Assembly: GCA_016219185.1 (NCBI GenBank)
Contig: JACRBZ010000035.1
Span: forward strand, 1-50,496
From: Deltaproteobacteria bacterium
GTDB lineage: Bacteria; Desulfobacterota; Desulfobacteria; Desulfobacterales; Desulfatirhabdiaceae
Reading direction: 5' to 3'
DNA: 50,496 nucleotides
Shown: positions 24,014 through 33,647 of the stretch, in pieces
How the letters are laid out: each line of letters opens with the position of its first letter
How positions within the stretch are numbered: position 1 is the stretch's first letter
Translations under genes and position numbers: made by a program
The notes under the pieces: model-generated
Database searches by the model: none
Seen by the model: the letters and a program-made list of their open reading frames with translations, nothing else
What the model was told of the DNA's origin: nothing

Positions 24014-26674
24014 TCAGAACGCCTGCTTATACAAGGCTGCGACTTCACCCGGATCACTAACCGGCCGGGCGTTAAACAGGCAGGCCGTATCGCAGATGGC
24101 GTGGAACGCGGCCATATCCAGAGCGTCCGCTTCGATGCCGACGTCTCGCAGCTTCAGCGGATGCCCCACTTTTTTCATTAAGGCCTCTATCGCGTCTGCT
24201 GCGGCCAGTGCCGCATCATGTTCTTTCATGCCCTTCGTATCGACTTGCAGCGCCTGTGCCACCTGCGCGAGCGCTGATGTCGCGTAATCAACGTTATATC
24301 GCATGACGCCTGGCAGCATCAGGCCGCATGCCTCACCATGGGGCAGATGAAAGAGAGTGCCCAGCGTATGCGCCATGGCGTGACCCAGACCAACCTGAGA
24401 TACGTTAAATGCCCAGCCGGCAAGCGTTGCCGCAATCTGCAAATTGAGCCTGGCCCGCTCATTTTGGCCGTCGGCCGCAGCCAGCGGCAGGTTTTCATTG
24501 ATCAAACGTATTGCCTGCAGTGCATTGCCGTCGGATATTCTGTTGGACAGGGAACCCATCATCGCTTCAACGGCATGTGTCATTGCATCCATAGCCGATC
24601 CAACGGTCATGCGTTTGGGTAATGACATCGTAAAGCGGGGATCCAGGATAGCCGCATTCGGCGTGATGAATTTATCCGCGATGAAAAGCTTGCGTCCCGC
24701 ACCATGGCTCGTCAGGACCGAAATATTGGTAACTTCGGAACCGGTGCCCGCCGTGGTGGGGATGACGATATGCGGCGTCTGGGGTTCGGTCAGTATCAGC
24801 AGATTCAGATGGTCATTGGCCTTGCCGCCGTTCTTTAAAGTGACGCAAACGCCTTTGCCCGTATCGATGACGCTTCCCCCGCCGACACTGACGATGCAAT
24901 CGGCCTTGACTTCGCGGGCATGTGCGGTTGCCGCGTCGACTGTTTCCAGATCAGGATCGGAAGGGATCCTGTCATATATCCTGACGCAAAAATCACCCAG
25001 AGCGTTTTTCGCCAGTTCAGCAAGGCCTGCCTGATTGACGCCGGAATCAGTAAGGATCAAAGCCCGGCGGCAATTGAAATCCGTTACGACTTTCATGATG
25101 GAAGCCAGTGATCCATGGCCGGCAATGACTGCTGTCGGATTGTAATAGGTAAAACCGTCCACCTTTTTGTAGTCGGAAAGCATCTGCCAGGTCATATTGG
25201 ATTTGGCATCGGCCATGCCACTGATATGAACACGTTTGACTTGCGAATAGTCGTGGAGGCATTCCATGCCGAAATCGCGGCCCACACCGGATTGCTTGTA
25301 CCCGCCGAAAGGGCAGAAATCAGCAAACATGTGATAATTGTTGATCCACATGGTACCGGTGCGTACGCCTCGGGCAATCCGTTCGGCCCGTGCCGTATTG
25401 CTGGAAAAGACGCCGCCGGCCAAGCCATAGATGGAATCATTGGCAATGGCGATGGCTTCCTCGTCGCTGTCGTATCGGATCACGGAGACAACCGGTCCGA
25501 AGATTTCTTCCTGCGCTATGCGCATGCTGTTTTTGACATTGGTGAAAATGGTGGGTTTATAATAGTATCCGCCTTCCAGTCCCGGTACTTCGGCACGCGC
25601 GCCGCCGGTAATCAATTCCGCGCCTTCTTCCTTACCGATTTTTACATAGCTGTCGACTCTTGCAAACTGCTCACGACTCACCAGAGGCCCCAAATGTGAA
25701 TTGGGATCAAGCTGGTAACCGATGCGGTAAGCCTCGGCTCTTTTTTTCATCTTGCTGACAAATTCATCATAAATTTTGGCGTGAACGAACACACGCGTGC
25801 CGGATGAACAAACCTGTCCCTGATGGAAGAAGGTGCCGAAACACGCACCTTCCACGGCCAGATCCATATCCGCATCGTCTAGAATGATATTGGCTGATTT
25901 GCCACCTAGTTCCAACGTGACTTTTTTCACCGTGTCGGCAGCTAATTTCATGATTTCGCGGCCGACTTCCGTGGAGCCGGTAAGCGATATCTTGTCCACA
26001 TCTTTATGCGTGCACAGAACCTTGCCCAGTTCGCCGCCCGGGCCGGGAATGATATTGAGAACACCGTCGGGGATGCCCGCCGCCTTGGCGGCTTCGGCGA
26101 TAATGAGGGCCGAAAGCGGTGTCAGCGATGCGGGTTTCAACACCATGGTATTGCCCATAATCAAGGCGGGAGCGATTTTCCACATGGCAATATACATGGG
26201 GAAGTTCCAGGGAACAATACCCACGCATACACCGATAGGTTCCCGCCGGATATAGTCCCGTCCCGAGTAGAGGATATTGCCGGAAGCGGGAATTTCTTCT
26301 TCCCAGGGAAACTTTCTGGTTGCCGCCAAGCTTAAATTGCGCATAAACGTAACCATTGCAAGCGGCCATAATTTGCACAGGTTGACAATCTGGCCGGAAT
26401 CCATACTCTCCGTTGCCGCCAATCGCAGTCCCTGTTGGGCAACCTGGTCCGCGAAATCCTGCATTTTGGCCATGCGCGCAGCAGGATTCAATCCGCTCCA
26501 GACACCGCTGTCGAAAGCCCGGCGTGCCGCGGCAATTGCCGCCTCGGCATCGGCCACTCCCGCTCTGGCCACCGATGCGATGGGCGTGCCACTGCCCGGA
26601 TCGATGGTTTCAAACGTTTTTTTGCTTGCCGCATCCACAAATTTGCCGTCAATAAATAATTTATAGCTATCCAT
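24014..26674 (-). CDS. Aldehyde dehydrogenase fused to iron-containing alcohol dehydrogenase
   Basis: The protein is 886 residues from ATG 26674. The N-terminal half is a classic non-acylating ALDH: GIVPWNFPMY, LELGGKS with the general-base Glu, and the nucleophile Cys in QGQVCSSGTR, with FGPVVSV near the end. After a linker at about residue 500 comes a complete group III Fe-ADH: GGGSVIDTGKG for NAD, and the metal ligands in MDAMTHAVEAM and GLGHAMAHTLG. AdhE also fuses ALDH and Fe-ADH, but there the ALDH is CoA-acylating, whereas this half looks like the betaine-aldehyde type that yields a free acid. It may interconvert alcohol, aldehyde and acid by passing the aldehyde between sites. The start is 26674 because GAGGGAGG lies 5 bases upstream. 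The TTG at 26689 is spurious. Confidence 0.85.
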   Translation of the reverse strand: MDSYKLFIDGKFVDAASKKTFETIDPGSGTPIASVARAGVADAEAAIAAARRAFDSGVWSGLNPAARMAKMQDFADQVAQQGLRLAATESMDSGQIVNLCKLWPLAMVTFMRNLSLAATRKFPWEEEIPASGNILYSGRDYIRREPIGVCVGIVPWNFPMYIAMWKIAPALIMGNTMVLKPASLTPLSALIIAEAAKAAGIPDGVLNIIPGPGGELGKVLCTHKDVDKISLTGSTEVGREIMKLAADTVKKVTLELGGKSANIILDDADMDLAVEGACFGTFFHQGQVCSSGTRVFVHAKIYDEFVSKMKKRAEAYRIGYQLDPNSHLGPLVSREQFARVDSYVKIGKEEGAELITGGARAEVPGLEGGYYYKPTIFTNVKNSMRIAQEEIFGPVVSVIRYDSDEEAIAIANDSIYGLAGGVFSSNTARAERIARGVRTGTMWINNYHMFADFCPFGGYKQSGVGRDFGMECLHDYSQVKRVHISGMADAKSNMTWQMLSDYKKVDGFTYYNPTAVIAGHGSLASIMKVVTDFNCRRALILTDSGVNQAGLAELAKNALGDFCVRIYDRIPSDPDLETVDAATAHAREVKADCIVSVGGGSVIDTGKGVCVTLKNGGKANDHLNLLILTEPQTPHIVIPTTAGTGSEVTNISVLTSHGAGRKLFIADKFITPNAAILDPRFTMSLPKRMTVGSAMDAMTHAVEAMMGSLSNRISDGNALQAIRLINENLPLAAADGQNERARLNLQIAATLAGWAFNVSQVGLGHAMAHTLGTLFHLPHGEACGLMLPGVMRYNVDYATSALAQVAQALQVDTKGMKEHDAALAAADAIEALMKKVGHPLKLRDVGIEADALDMAAFHAICDTACLFNARPVSDPGEVAALYKQAF

Positions 26675-26740
26675 ATCACCCTCCCTCAAATTGAATTTTG
26701 TTCTTGACTATCGGAGCCACTTCTGCCTGTATATGTTGCT

Positions 26741-26791
26741 GTAAAATGACTGTCAATAATTAGGAGTGTTTTATTGAAAATATCATTTTAC
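26741..26791. promoter_or_regulatory. Inverted repeat in the divergent intergenic region
   Basis: GTAAAATGA (26741-26749) and TCATTTTAC (26783-26791) are perfect 9-base inverted copies, 33 bases apart, between the ALDH-FeADH gene and the divergent 744-residue gene. CTGTAAAA also occurs as a direct repeat at both arms. It is a candidate shared operator. No regulator gene is adjacent. Confidence 0.35.
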
Positions 26792-26893
26792 TGTAAAACA
26801 TATTCGCGTTTCCGTTGTTTTCAAACAAGGCGTCATAAAACAGAAAAATATGTATTTGGAAATTAAATCTTATAATTGCGGGATGAATTCATA

Positions 26894-29125
26894 ATGAATG
26901 CAAAAGATAACGCATTATCCGCATTGCTTTCGTCTTTCCCGACGCAGGAAGCCTGGATGGCGTTTTCCCAAAACAAGGACAACATCTTGATTCGGGATTC
27001 GTTTGTAAATTTTGCCGTTCGCTTCGGCCTGATCAAGACTCGGGATACCCCATCCCTGGAAGCATTCATTCTTAAGCATACCGTCCATCGAACGGCCTTC
27101 AAACCTCCCGGGCATCTTGATTTTGAAGAACTGCTCGATAAAAGAAAAGATTACCTGCGGATCAATTTGTCGCTTCGGGCTTTGACCGAACGCATCAACG
27201 CGCTTCTGACCGAAAAACAAATCGCGCTGCCAAAAGTGACGAATTCCATGCTCACCCGGTTAAAAAATGAGCCCGTCAATACCGCTTACAAACAGAATGT
27301 GTTAAGAAGCCTGGCCTTCTGGCTGGCCTACGAGCGGTCGGATATCGCCAGCGACTGGCATTACGGTACATTGCTTTCAATTTGCAGGGAAGGAAAACAG
27401 ACGGAAAGTTATAAGGAAGGGGCGCGAATCGGCTTTGCCCTCTATAGCCGCGGGGATGTCATCGATCATGAAATCCTCGGCTGGTTGCGTAAAACACTCA
27501 AGAATTATATCGATGAGTCCATCAGCCATTTTTCATACGGGCGCTGGGGCAAGGTGAAGGCGCATGATATTACGACCCTTTATGTGGATTTTCCCAAGGA
27601 AAAAGAGGCGGGCGATCTGGTCTCTTACCAGCACTGCCTGCGCAGTGCGGCTGACCTTGCCCATCAGATTACCATCCGCTGGGCATTGTCCCGCTACTGC
27701 ACTAAGAACCGTTTCTTATCCATTGCCATTGCCGCCGGAGAATACTCTGGTCTTGATAATTACCTGCTTCCCATGCTTAATGCCAAACTGTCCGATGATC
27801 CCGTCATTCGGGTGTCGGACTATGCCCGTCAATGTCTGCTGATTAACGATATTCGTGTCGTTCTTTGCCAGAATCCAAAAGAAACGGCGCTGTTCAACGG
27901 AGAAGCCTTAACCATATGGTGGGTCACAGCGCTCTGGAGTTCACTTTATTTTGATTTTGTCAGTGATCTGCTGACGGATAAAATATTACAGAACAATCCG
28001 GCTGCCATTGAAAAACTCAACCGTCTTTTGTTGTTTCCTGAAGAGCTGGATAAAAACACCGGTAAAGCAGAGGAACCCAATGCGGTTTCCTCGTTTTTCA
28101 AGTTTCCGCACAATTCTCTTCTGGGAGTGGAAATTGCCAAGACGCTCTATTATAGACAACGATTTGAGGAAGCTTTGGAAATCCTGCGGATTGTTCTGTC
28201 AATTAATCCTACCGATTTGATAGCGCGGACGCTACGCATGGTACTTTTCCGGAATATGGCTGTTGAAGCGGAAACTTACCCGATTGCCCAGGGTCTTTTC
28301 AAAAAAGCCGAACAGGAAGCCATATTTATCCAGAATAACTGTTCCCACCAGTTTGAAGATTTTTACTGTGAATACGGTGTTGTTTTCATTGCGCAGGCAA
28401 TGCTCACATTGCGCCATTCTCGTAGCAATAAGGAAATCGCCTCGGACCGGAAAACAATCCGTCAGTTAAAACAGAGGGTTTTTAAGGCGCTGGATCGTGC
28501 GGATGATCTTTTTGATAAAGGGATGACCGTTTCACCATCGGGCATTCGCTCATCCTATCTGCTGACCAGTGCAAGGCTGCTGACGGCGATTCTGCAAAAT
28601 GATGAAGATATCTTTGTCAATCCAAATAAACCTGTTGATGCTGATTTCAAGACGGTGCGTAACCCGTCATGGGAACTCCATAATCAGATCGGAATTGTCC
28701 GTCGTGATCTGCCGGAAAAGCTCAATAATGAATTTACGGAAAAAAGCATGATGAAAAAAATCCAGATTCATGATGATGCCATATCGCTGCAAAGTTACCG
28801 GACGACAACCTATTTTTGTAACGCGGTGGCGCTCTGGGATTATTTATCCGTGCGTACGGTAGGAACAACGAAATTTGTATTGAATACATTGCGAAAATCC
28901 ATCGAGATTGCCCGAACAATTGAAAAAGACGATGTTTGCATATATTCTTACACCCGAACTTATGGCGAGATGATACCCGTGGCTGAATTCATCGGTCATC
29001 TGGAAAAATGCATCGCCATGATTGAAGCGGTAGCCGGAAAAGATGTATATGACCGGGAAGATGCAGAAATCATTTCCCGGAAAGGCCCACTGTCATCCCT
29101 GCTGATGACGGTGAATTTTTCGTAA
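26894..29125 (+). CDS. Large protein of unknown function with a central TPR-like segment
   Basis: The 743-744-residue soluble protein is mostly helical. A TPR-like helix pair is visible around residues 420-450 (ETAKTLYYRQRFEEALEIL-type pattern, then RIVLSINPTDLIARTL). The N-terminal 130 residues hold FEELLDKRKDYLRINLSLRA and an HTH-compatible TERINALLTEKQIALPKV. No signal peptide or catalytic motif is seen. I do not recognise the family. It is divergent from the ALDH-FeADH gene, and an ABC importer follows 59 bases after, possibly cotranscribed. Start 26894 (MNAKDN) is preferred over 26876. Confidence 0.5.
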   Translation: MNAKDNALSALLSSFPTQEAWMAFSQNKDNILIRDSFVNFAVRFGLIKTRDTPSLEAFILKHTVHRTAFKPPGHLDFEELLDKRKDYLRINLSLRALTERINALLTEKQIALPKVTNSMLTRLKNEPVNTAYKQNVLRSLAFWLAYERSDIASDWHYGTLLSICREGKQTESYKEGARIGFALYSRGDVIDHEILGWLRKTLKNYIDESISHFSYGRWGKVKAHDITTLYVDFPKEKEAGDLVSYQHCLRSAADLAHQITIRWALSRYCTKNRFLSIAIAAGEYSGLDNYLLPMLNAKLSDDPVIRVSDYARQCLLINDIRVVLCQNPKETALFNGEALTIWWVTALWSSLYFDFVSDLLTDKILQNNPAAIEKLNRLLLFPEELDKNTGKAEEPNAVSSFFKFPHNSLLGVEIAKTLYYRQRFEEALEILRIVLSINPTDLIARTLRMVLFRNMAVEAETYPIAQGLFKKAEQEAIFIQNNCSHQFEDFYCEYGVVFIAQAMLTLRHSRSNKEIASDRKTIRQLKQRVFKALDRADDLFDKGMTVSPSGIRSSYLLTSARLLTAILQNDEDIFVNPNKPVDADFKTVRNPSWELHNQIGIVRRDLPEKLNNEFTEKSMMKKIQIHDDAISLQSYRTTTYFCNAVALWDYLSVRTVGTTKFVLNTLRKSIEIARTIEKDDVCIYSYTRTYGEMIPVAEFIGHLEKCIAMIEAVAGKDVYDREDAEIISRKGPLSSLLMTVNFS

Positions 29126-29184
29126 ATTGAAGTCTACAGTTTCGCAGGCGATAAACGTGTCTGCGGTTTCAGTGGAGGGTAAAA

Positions 29185-30204
29185 ATGGAAAAGATGAAAT
29201 ATTTCATTATGTGCGGCATTCTTACTTTTTTAATAAACGGTATCTGTTTTGCGGACGAAACTAAATTGAATGTCGGAGTCTTGAAATTAACCAGTTCGGC
29301 TCCGGTATTTATCGGAATTGAAAAAGGTTTTTTTAAGGATGAGGGATTGAATATCGAACTTCAATGGTTTGAAGCTGCTCAGCCGATTGCCGTTGCAACG
29401 GCATCCAACAAAGTTGAAGTCGGTGCCACCGGCATTACGGCAGGTCTTTTTAATATGGTGGCCGGAGGGCAGAAACTTTTAATTGTCGCGGATAAAGGCC
29501 GTGAGTCTAAAGGCTATTCTTCATCGGCGGTTCTTGTGAATACCGAACAATGGAATAAGGGCGTAAAAAAGATTAAGGATTTAAAAGGAAAGAAGATTGG
29601 GATAACGCAAATCGGTTCTACTTTTCATTACATGATCGGTAGACTTCTTGAAGCAGATGGTTTAACCTTGAAAGATGTGGAACTGGTGCCTCTTTCAAAA
29701 ATCAGTGCCTTGATGGCCAGTTTGCAGAGTCAACAGGTGGATGCGGTTATTTTGAATGAACCCAATATCACAAAGGTATTAAAAGACGGTTACGGCAAGC
29801 TCATCATTCAGGTCGGTGATGTCATGGATTATCAGACTTCGGGAATTTTCTTTTCTCCCGATTTTGCAAAAAACAGTCGCGCTAATGCCGTCAAGTTTTT
29901 AAAAGGATATATCAAAGCGACACGTTATTATTACGATGCTGTTTTAACGAAAAAAGGCGAAAAGGCCGTTCCCGGAAAAAATTATGATGAAGTCATCGGA
30001 ATAATTTCAAAATATACCGGAACGCCTGTCGAGGATGTTAAAAACGGTCTTCCCAATATGGACCGCGACGGCAAACTTCTGGAAGAAGATATTCAAACCC
30101 AGATCGATTGGTACGTGGCCAATCAAATGATCGAAAAGACAATCTCCTCAAAAGAAGTGACCGATGCAACGCTCTGGGAAGCTGCTTTGCAACAGTTAAA
30201 GTAA
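29185..30204 (+). CDS. ABC transporter periplasmic binding protein (SsuA/NMT1 family)
   Basis: The 339-residue protein has a Sec signal (cleavage after GICFA), then the NMT1/SsuA pattern LNVGVLKLTSSAPVFIGIEK, FFKDEGLNIEL and KDLKGKKIGITQIGSTFHYM. Family members capture aliphatic sulfonates, taurine, nitrate or thiamine precursors. The ligand cannot be told from sequence. The ATPase gene starts 128 bases later and the permease gene follows, forming a complete importer. The ribosome binding site is GTGGAGGG. Confidence 0.85.
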   Translation: MEKMKYFIMCGILTFLINGICFADETKLNVGVLKLTSSAPVFIGIEKGFFKDEGLNIELQWFEAAQPIAVATASNKVEVGATGITAGLFNMVAGGQKLLIVADKGRESKGYSSSAVLVNTEQWNKGVKKIKDLKGKKIGITQIGSTFHYMIGRLLEADGLTLKDVELVPLSKISALMASLQSQQVDAVILNEPNITKVLKDGYGKLIIQVGDVMDYQTSGIFFSPDFAKNSRANAVKFLKGYIKATRYYYDAVLTKKGEKAVPGKNYDEVIGIISKYTGTPVEDVKNGLPNMDRDGKLLEEDIQTQIDWYVANQMIEKTISSKEVTDATLWEAALQQLK

Positions 30205-30332
30205 TGCTCCGACATGTGTGGGCAGGTTTGTTAAAAATGGCTGTCTGAAGAATTCATCGCGGAAGTGGTTTTCGATTGTCCCGCGGCGATGCCGATTTTT
30301 CCGTTACAGCCGTTTTTTTGGAGAAGTTTTTG

Positions 30333-31109
30333 ATGAAAGTTGTTATTGAAAATGTTTCGAAAAAATATAGCGACAGGCATGGAAAAGAATTGCTCGCGCT
30401 TTCCGATATATCGCTGACTTTACATGAAGAGGAATTCGTTGTTCTCCTGGGTCCGAGCGGTTGCGGCAAATCGACGCTGTTAAACATGGTCGCCGGCATA
30501 TTAAGTTCAAGTTCCGGCCGGATTTACTTCGATGAATTGACCGAAGACAAAGACCCCAGGGTTGCGATGGTTTTCCAGGATGCCGGTCTTTTTCCGTGGC
30601 GCTCGGTTTATAAAAATATCGCCTTTGGTCTTGAAGAGATGAAACTGGATAAGAACGAAGTCCATCAACGGGTTTGTGAATATACAAAAATGGTGGGTCT
30701 GGCGGGTTTTGAAAAATGTTACCCGCATCAGCTTTCCGGCGGAATGCGTCAGCGTGTCGGAATTGCGCGCGCTCTTTCCATTAAGCCCGATTTGCTGATG
30801 ATGGATGAGCCTTTTTCCGCTTTGGATGCGCAAACCAGAACCTTGATGCAGGAAGAATTGTTGAAAATCTGGACCCAGACCCGTTTAACGACGCTTTATG
30901 TAACGCATAATATTCAGGAAGCGGTTTATCTGGCGGACAGGATCGTCGTGTTATCACGCCGTCCTGGAAAAATAACCAGTGAAATTAAAGTCGAAATTTC
31001 TAAATTCGAAAGAGATAACGATAAGCATCTGGAATCCTTTAACGGATATGTTGATAAAATATGGCATCTTATCCGTAAAGACGCTGAAGATGCCTTGCTT
31101 GAGGTTTAA
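30333..31109 (+). CDS. ABC transporter ATP-binding protein (SsuB/TauB type)
   Basis: This ATPase of 258 residues has Walker A GPSGCGKST (about 39-47), Q-loop MVFQDAGLFPWRSV, signature LSGGMRQRVGIARAL, Walker B LLMMDEPFSALD and H-loop YVTHNIQEAVYLADR. It energises import with the adjacent permease. Start 30333 is chosen over 30276: the MKVVIENVSKKY beginning is standard for the family and the upstream extension is not. The permease start follows immediately after the TAA. Confidence 0.85.
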   Translation: MKVVIENVSKKYSDRHGKELLALSDISLTLHEEEFVVLLGPSGCGKSTLLNMVAGILSSSSGRIYFDELTEDKDPRVAMVFQDAGLFPWRSVYKNIAFGLEEMKLDKNEVHQRVCEYTKMVGLAGFEKCYPHQLSGGMRQRVGIARALSIKPDLLMMDEPFSALDAQTRTLMQEELLKIWTQTRLTTLYVTHNIQEAVYLADRIVVLSRRPGKITSEIKVEISKFERDNDKHLESFNGYVDKIWHLIRKDAEDALLEV

Positions 31110-31907
31110 ATGGCTACAACTTTTCGCAGGGAAATAAAAAATAAGTTCGCGTTTATGGAAAAAGAAATCCCCGCATGGGTCAGTGTTTCAGGAATGATCG
31201 TACTTGTCGTTTCATGGGAGATGATTTGCCGTCTGGGTGTGGTTTCGGAATTGTATCTTCCTTCACCGGCTTCGATTTTGAAAGCTTCCTGGATGATGCT
31301 TGCAAACGGTGAACTTGTCGGCAGTGCAAAAGCAAGTTTGTATAGAATCGGCATGGGATTTTCCATCGGAAGCAGCGCCGGTATTTTAATCGGGCTTATT
31401 CTTGGTTTTTCAAAAATTGCGGAAGCGCTGGGAAATCCTCTGATTTATTCGATTTATCCCATTCCCAAAATCGCGCTGCTGCCTTTAATCATTTTATGGT
31501 TGGGAATAGGGGAAATTTCAAAAGTTACGATAATTAGCCTGGGCGTTTTTTTTCCTGTCGTCATCAACACGTATTCCGGTGTAAAGCATGTCGATAAATC
31601 ATTGATCAAGGTTGCGATCAGTTTCGGGTCCACGCGGTTTAGTTTGATTCGAAAAGTAATTTTGCCAGGAGCCCTGCCCATGATTTTTACAGGATTGAAA
31701 CTGGCTGCTGGAACTTCGCTTCTCTTACTCGTTGCCGCCGAGATGATTGCCGCAAAAGAAGGAATCGGATCCATTATTTTGCATTACGGCGATCTGATGC
31801 TGACAACAAAACTGATGGTAGGCGTTCTTGCTTTATCGGTACTCGGGGTTTTGTTTACGAATTTAATCGGATGGATTGAAAAACTGGTTATCCGATGGAA
31901 AAAATAG
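31110..31907 (+). CDS. ABC transporter permease (SsuC/TauC type)
   Basis: The 265-residue protein has six hydrophobic segments and the EAA-like cytoplasmic loop (about 158-180, VAISFGSTRFSLIRKVILPG), typical of BPD_transp_1 permeases for sulfonate/nitrate-type importers. It starts directly after the stop of the ATPase gene, which indicates coupled translation. It is the last gene of the importer operon. Confidence 0.85.
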   Translation: MATTFRREIKNKFAFMEKEIPAWVSVSGMIVLVVSWEMICRLGVVSELYLPSPASILKASWMMLANGELVGSAKASLYRIGMGFSIGSSAGILIGLILGFSKIAEALGNPLIYSIYPIPKIALLPLIILWLGIGEISKVTIISLGVFFPVVINTYSGVKHVDKSLIKVAISFGSTRFSLIRKVILPGALPMIFTGLKLAAGTSLLLLVAAEMIAAKEGIGSIILHYGDLMLTTKLMVGVLALSVLGVLFTNLIGWIEKLVIRWKK

Positions 31908-32009
31908 CGGGTTTCTTTTGAGGTAACCTTTCTTCCATGGATCATAGCACTTGCTCATAGTCCCATGACGTGATACCTTCGCGATTTTTTCACTACCGGG
32001 CGATAAGCG

Positions 32010-33647
32010 ATGATTCATCTAACCAATATCTGTAAACAACACGGCGCGCAGATCCTTTTTCAGGACGCCAGCCTCCAGATTCTTCCCAATACCCGCACCG
32101 GTCTCGTCGGTCCGAACGGAGCGGGCAAAACCACGATCTTTCGCCTCGTCACCGGCGAGGAGGAGGCTGATCGCGGAGAGATAACCTGCGCCAAAAAGAC
32201 AGTCATCGGCTATTTTTCCCAGGATGTCGGTGAGATGGCCGGAAGATCCGTGCTTGCCGAAGTCATGTCGGCGGCTGGCGAAATCGTCGAGATGGGGTGC
32301 CGAATGCGGGAGATGGAGGCGCGGATGAGCGAACCGATGCCCGACGAGGAAATGGTTGCCCTCCTCGAGCGCTACGGTGACATCGTCGAAATCTTCGAAC
32401 ATCGCGGCGGCTACGAACTCGACGCAAGGGCCAGGGCCGTGCTCACCGGTCTCGGCGTTTCTCCGGACGAGTTTGATCTACCGGTCGAATCCTTCAGCGG
32501 CGGCTGGAAGATGCGCGTGGCCCTGGCAAAAATCCTGACCATCAATCCCGATGTCCTGCTTCTTGACGAGCCGACCAACCATCTCGATGTGGAATCCATC
32601 GTCTGGCTTGAAGAATGGCTGGCGAACGACTACAAAGGTGCCCTGCTCATGACCTGCCACGACCGGGAGTTCATGAACCGCGTCGTCAGTCGCATCATCG
32701 AGGTGGCCAACCGCACGATCACCACCTACAGCGGCAACTACGACTTCTATCTACAGGAAAGGGAAATCCGCCGTGAACAACTGCTGGCAAGTTTTCGTCG
32801 GCAGCAGGAGATGCTGGCCAAGGAAGAGGAGTTTATTGCCCGTTTCGCGGCCCGGGCCTCCCATGCGGCCCAGGTCCAGTCCCGGGTGAAGAAGCTGGAG
32901 AAGATCGAGCGTATCGAACTGCCGCCCGAACAGCGGACCATCCACTTCAATTTCCCCGTCCCGCCCAGGAGCGGCGACGACGTCCTGCACCTGTTGGATC
33001 TCGGCAAGGTCTGGCAGATCCCGGAAGGCAAGGAGAAAAAAGTCTTCAGCGGCCTCACCGGCACAGTCAGACGACAGGAGAAGATCGCCGTGGTCGGAAT
33101 CAACGGCGCCGGCAAGTCAACGCTCCTGAAGATCATCAGCGGCAGGACCGAGCCCAGCATGGGCCGGATCAGCCTCGGCGCCAGCCTGAATGCCGGCTAT
33201 TTCAGCCAGCATGCCATGGACATCCTGAACCCGGACCATACGGTTTTCGAGGCTGTCCAGGAGGCCATGCCGCTTGAGAACATCGGCGTCATCCGCAACC
33301 TCTGCGCCGCCTTCCTCTTCCAGGGCGACGATATCCACAAACGAATCGCAAATCTGTCCGGGGGCGAAAAGAGCCGGGTCGTCCTGGCCAAACTGCTGGC
33401 CCAGCCCCTCAATCTACTGATACTCGACGAGCCGACCAACCACCTGGACATCCAGTCCCGCGAGGTCTTGCTTGCGGCACTGCAAAAGTTCGACGGCACG
33501 GTCATCCTGGTCAGCCATGACCGGCACTTTCTCCGCAGCCTTGTCAACCGGGTCTTTGAGATCGATCACGGCCAGATGCGGATCTACGATGGCAATTATG
33601 ACGACTACCTGTGCCGGACCCGCACCTGCCCGTCGTCATTGCGTTGA
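32010..33647 (+). CDS. ABC-F family ATPase (translation-associated)
   Basis: The 545-residue protein has two ABC domains in tandem and no membrane segments: Walker A GPNGAGKTT and GINGAGKST, signatures FSGGWKMRVALAK and LSGGEKSRVVLAK, Walker B LLLDEPTNHLD and LLILDEPTNHLD. A charged linker (RREQLLASFRRQQEMLAKE) lies between them. ABC-F proteins act on the ribosome (EttA, Uup, YheS-like). The C-terminus ends in YLCRTRTCPSSLR without the usual coiled-coil extension and overlaps the convergent gene by 43 bases, so a small 3-prime truncation is possible. It is more GC-rich than the importer genes upstream. Confidence 0.85.
   Translation: MIHLTNICKQHGAQILFQDASLQILPNTRTGLVGPNGAGKTTIFRLVTGEEEADRGEITCAKKTVIGYFSQDVGEMAGRSVLAEVMSAAGEIVEMGCRMREMEARMSEPMPDEEMVALLERYGDIVEIFEHRGGYELDARARAVLTGLGVSPDEFDLPVESFSGGWKMRVALAKILTINPDVLLLDEPTNHLDVESIVWLEEWLANDYKGALLMTCHDREFMNRVVSRIIEVANRTITTYSGNYDFYLQEREIRREQLLASFRRQQEMLAKEEEFIARFAARASHAAQVQSRVKKLEKIERIELPPEQRTIHFNFPVPPRSGDDVLHLLDLGKVWQIPEGKEKKVFSGLTGTVRRQEKIAVVGINGAGKSTLLKIISGRTEPSMGRISLGASLNAGYFSQHAMDILNPDHTVFEAVQEAMPLENIGVIRNLCAAFLFQGDDIHKRIANLSGGEKSRVVLAKLLAQPLNLLILDEPTNHLDIQSREVLLAALQKFDGTVILVSHDRHFLRSLVNRVFEIDHGQMRIYDGNYDDYLCRTRTCPSSLR

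Noticed and set aside
26675..26689. TTG start of the ALDH-FeADH protein at 26689
   Set aside because: The codons overlap the GAGGGAGG ribosome binding site of the ATG at 26674.
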